This document shows positions 6,232 through 6,624 of a DNA stretch of 6,624 nucleotides, piece after piece. Position numbers and translations under genes: made by a program. Origin of the DNA: Sediminibacterium sp. GTDB lineage: Bacteria > Bacteroidota > Bacteroidia > Chitinophagales > Chitinophagaceae. The stretch is from the NCBI GenBank assembly GCA_030158535.1, contig JAOASV010000246.1, positions 1 to 6,624 of the forward strand, read 5' to 3'. The notes under the pieces were generated by a model that ran no database searches, was not told the origin of the DNA, and saw only the letters and a program-made list of their open reading frames with translations. The first letter of the stretch is position 1, and the number at the start of each line of letters is the position of its first letter.

Positions 6232-6624
6232 TTATCTCACATCTGTCAGGGAAACCTCAAAATAAAGAGGGCTATTGGCTGGAATTGAACCAGAACCATT
6301 ACATCCGTAGGCTAAAGAGGAAGGAATAACAAGTTTAATACGGCCTCCCTTTTTAATCAGCGGAATACCAATTTGCCAGCCTTTAATTACACCACTTAAT
6401 AAAAAGCTAACCGGGTTAGCGCTTGCATCAAACTGGGTACCATTTAATAATTTACCTGTATAAACAGTTGAAACCGTATTGGTTAGGGTAGGTTGAGTGC
6501 CTAGTCCTGGAGCCATTACTTCATATAAAATACCGCTAGCATGCTCGGTGTAGGTAATATTATTGGCAGTGCAATAGGCCACCATGGCAGCTTTTTCAGA
6601 AGCAACGGTAGCAGGCACACATTC
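6232..6624 (-). CDS. FKBP-type peptidyl-prolyl cis-trans isomerase (C-terminal part)
   Basis: The reading frame is open to the right edge and its start is outside the window. The 130 visible codons begin Glu-Cys-Val-Pro; the GTG at 6618 is an internal valine codon, not a convincing start. The fragment holds an FKBP domain, which speeds proline cis-trans isomerisation during folding. Binding-pocket residues can be recognised in VYTGKLLNGTQFDAS (Tyr, Phe, Asp), in VIKGWQIGIPLIKKGGR (Val, Ile, Trp), in the SLAYG tyrosine and in the IPANSPLYFEVSL Ile and Phe. A helical segment with SEKAAMVAYCTANNI precedes the domain, the arrangement I recall from secreted or lipoprotein FKBPs of Bacteroidota, so an export signal probably lies further upstream. 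The gene is on the same strand as secDF, 106 bases upstream of it. The pairing of an export motor and a probable envelope foldase is suggestive, but the intergenic promoter argues for at least partly separate expression. Confidence 0.92.
   Translation of the reverse strand, partial: ECVPATVASEKAAMVAYCTANNITYTEHASGILYEVMAPGLGTQPTLTNTVSTVYTGKLLNGTQFDASANPVSFLLSGVIKGWQIGIPLIKKGGRIKLVIPSSLAYGCNGSGSIPANSPLYFEVSLTDVR

Noticed and set aside
6216..6232. AATTA/TAATT hairpin after the FKBP stop, considered as a terminator
   Set aside because: The stem is five A-U pairs with no GC core, far too weak for an intrinsic terminator.
6616..6618. GTG as the start codon of the FKBP gene
   Set aside because: The frame stays open to the window edge (GAA TGT before it), and family members carry an export signal plus further residues upstream, so this GTG is an internal valine.
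1..6624. Mobile element, CRISPR array, tRNA/rRNA, toxin-antitoxin or defence system
   Set aside because: No regularly spaced repeats, transposase or integrase motifs, cloverleaf-like sequences or defence-type domains were seen; all space is taken by housekeeping-type genes and short intergenic gaps.

Overview
The window looks like ordinary chromosomal DNA from a member of the Bacteroidota, probably near the Chitinophagaceae or a related group. Three things suggest this. First, SecD and SecF are fused into one protein of about 1000 residues. Second, the intergenic regions carry TAnnTTTG elements, the -7 hexamer-like signal of the Bacteroidota primary sigma factor, and no clear Shine-Dalgarno sequences. 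Third, there is a small membrane-anchored protein of a type I recall only from this phylum. The DNA is AT-rich and all genes look intact apart from the two cut by the window edges.

Layout, left to right. A minus-strand run occupies 1-2615 and is transcribed from right to left: a 172-residue membrane-anchored protein of unknown function (2097-2615), a B12-dependent acyl-CoA mutase catalytic subunit (529-2097), and a secreted M20-family amidohydrolase cut off by the left edge (1-504). The first two overlap by one base (TAATG) and the third starts 24 bases after the mutase stop, so they could form one operon. A 68-base divergent region (2616-2683) holds a -7-like element on each strand. On the plus strand it feeds a HesB/IscA/ErpA-type iron-sulfur cluster assembly gene (2684-3037). 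That gene converges with secDF (3120-6125, minus), and a strong, symmetrical hairpin flanked by A and T runs (3057-3096) can terminate both. Upstream of secDF are its own likely promoter and a leader with an AUG-UAA start-stop and a weak hairpin touching the secDF start. An FKBP-type peptidyl-prolyl isomerase, cut by the right edge, lies beyond on the same strand (6232-6624).

Functionally the window holds housekeeping genes: protein export (SecDF) next to a proline isomerase probably acting outside the cytoplasm, Fe-S cluster maturation, and methylmalonyl-CoA/succinyl-CoA interconversion. The mutase lacks a B12-binding domain and needs a small subunit that is not encoded here. I found no mobile element, CRISPR array, RNA gene or defence system, and nothing I would call a new system. 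The items most worth a second look are the unknown protein coupled to the mutase, the secDF leader and the compact divergent promoter region.
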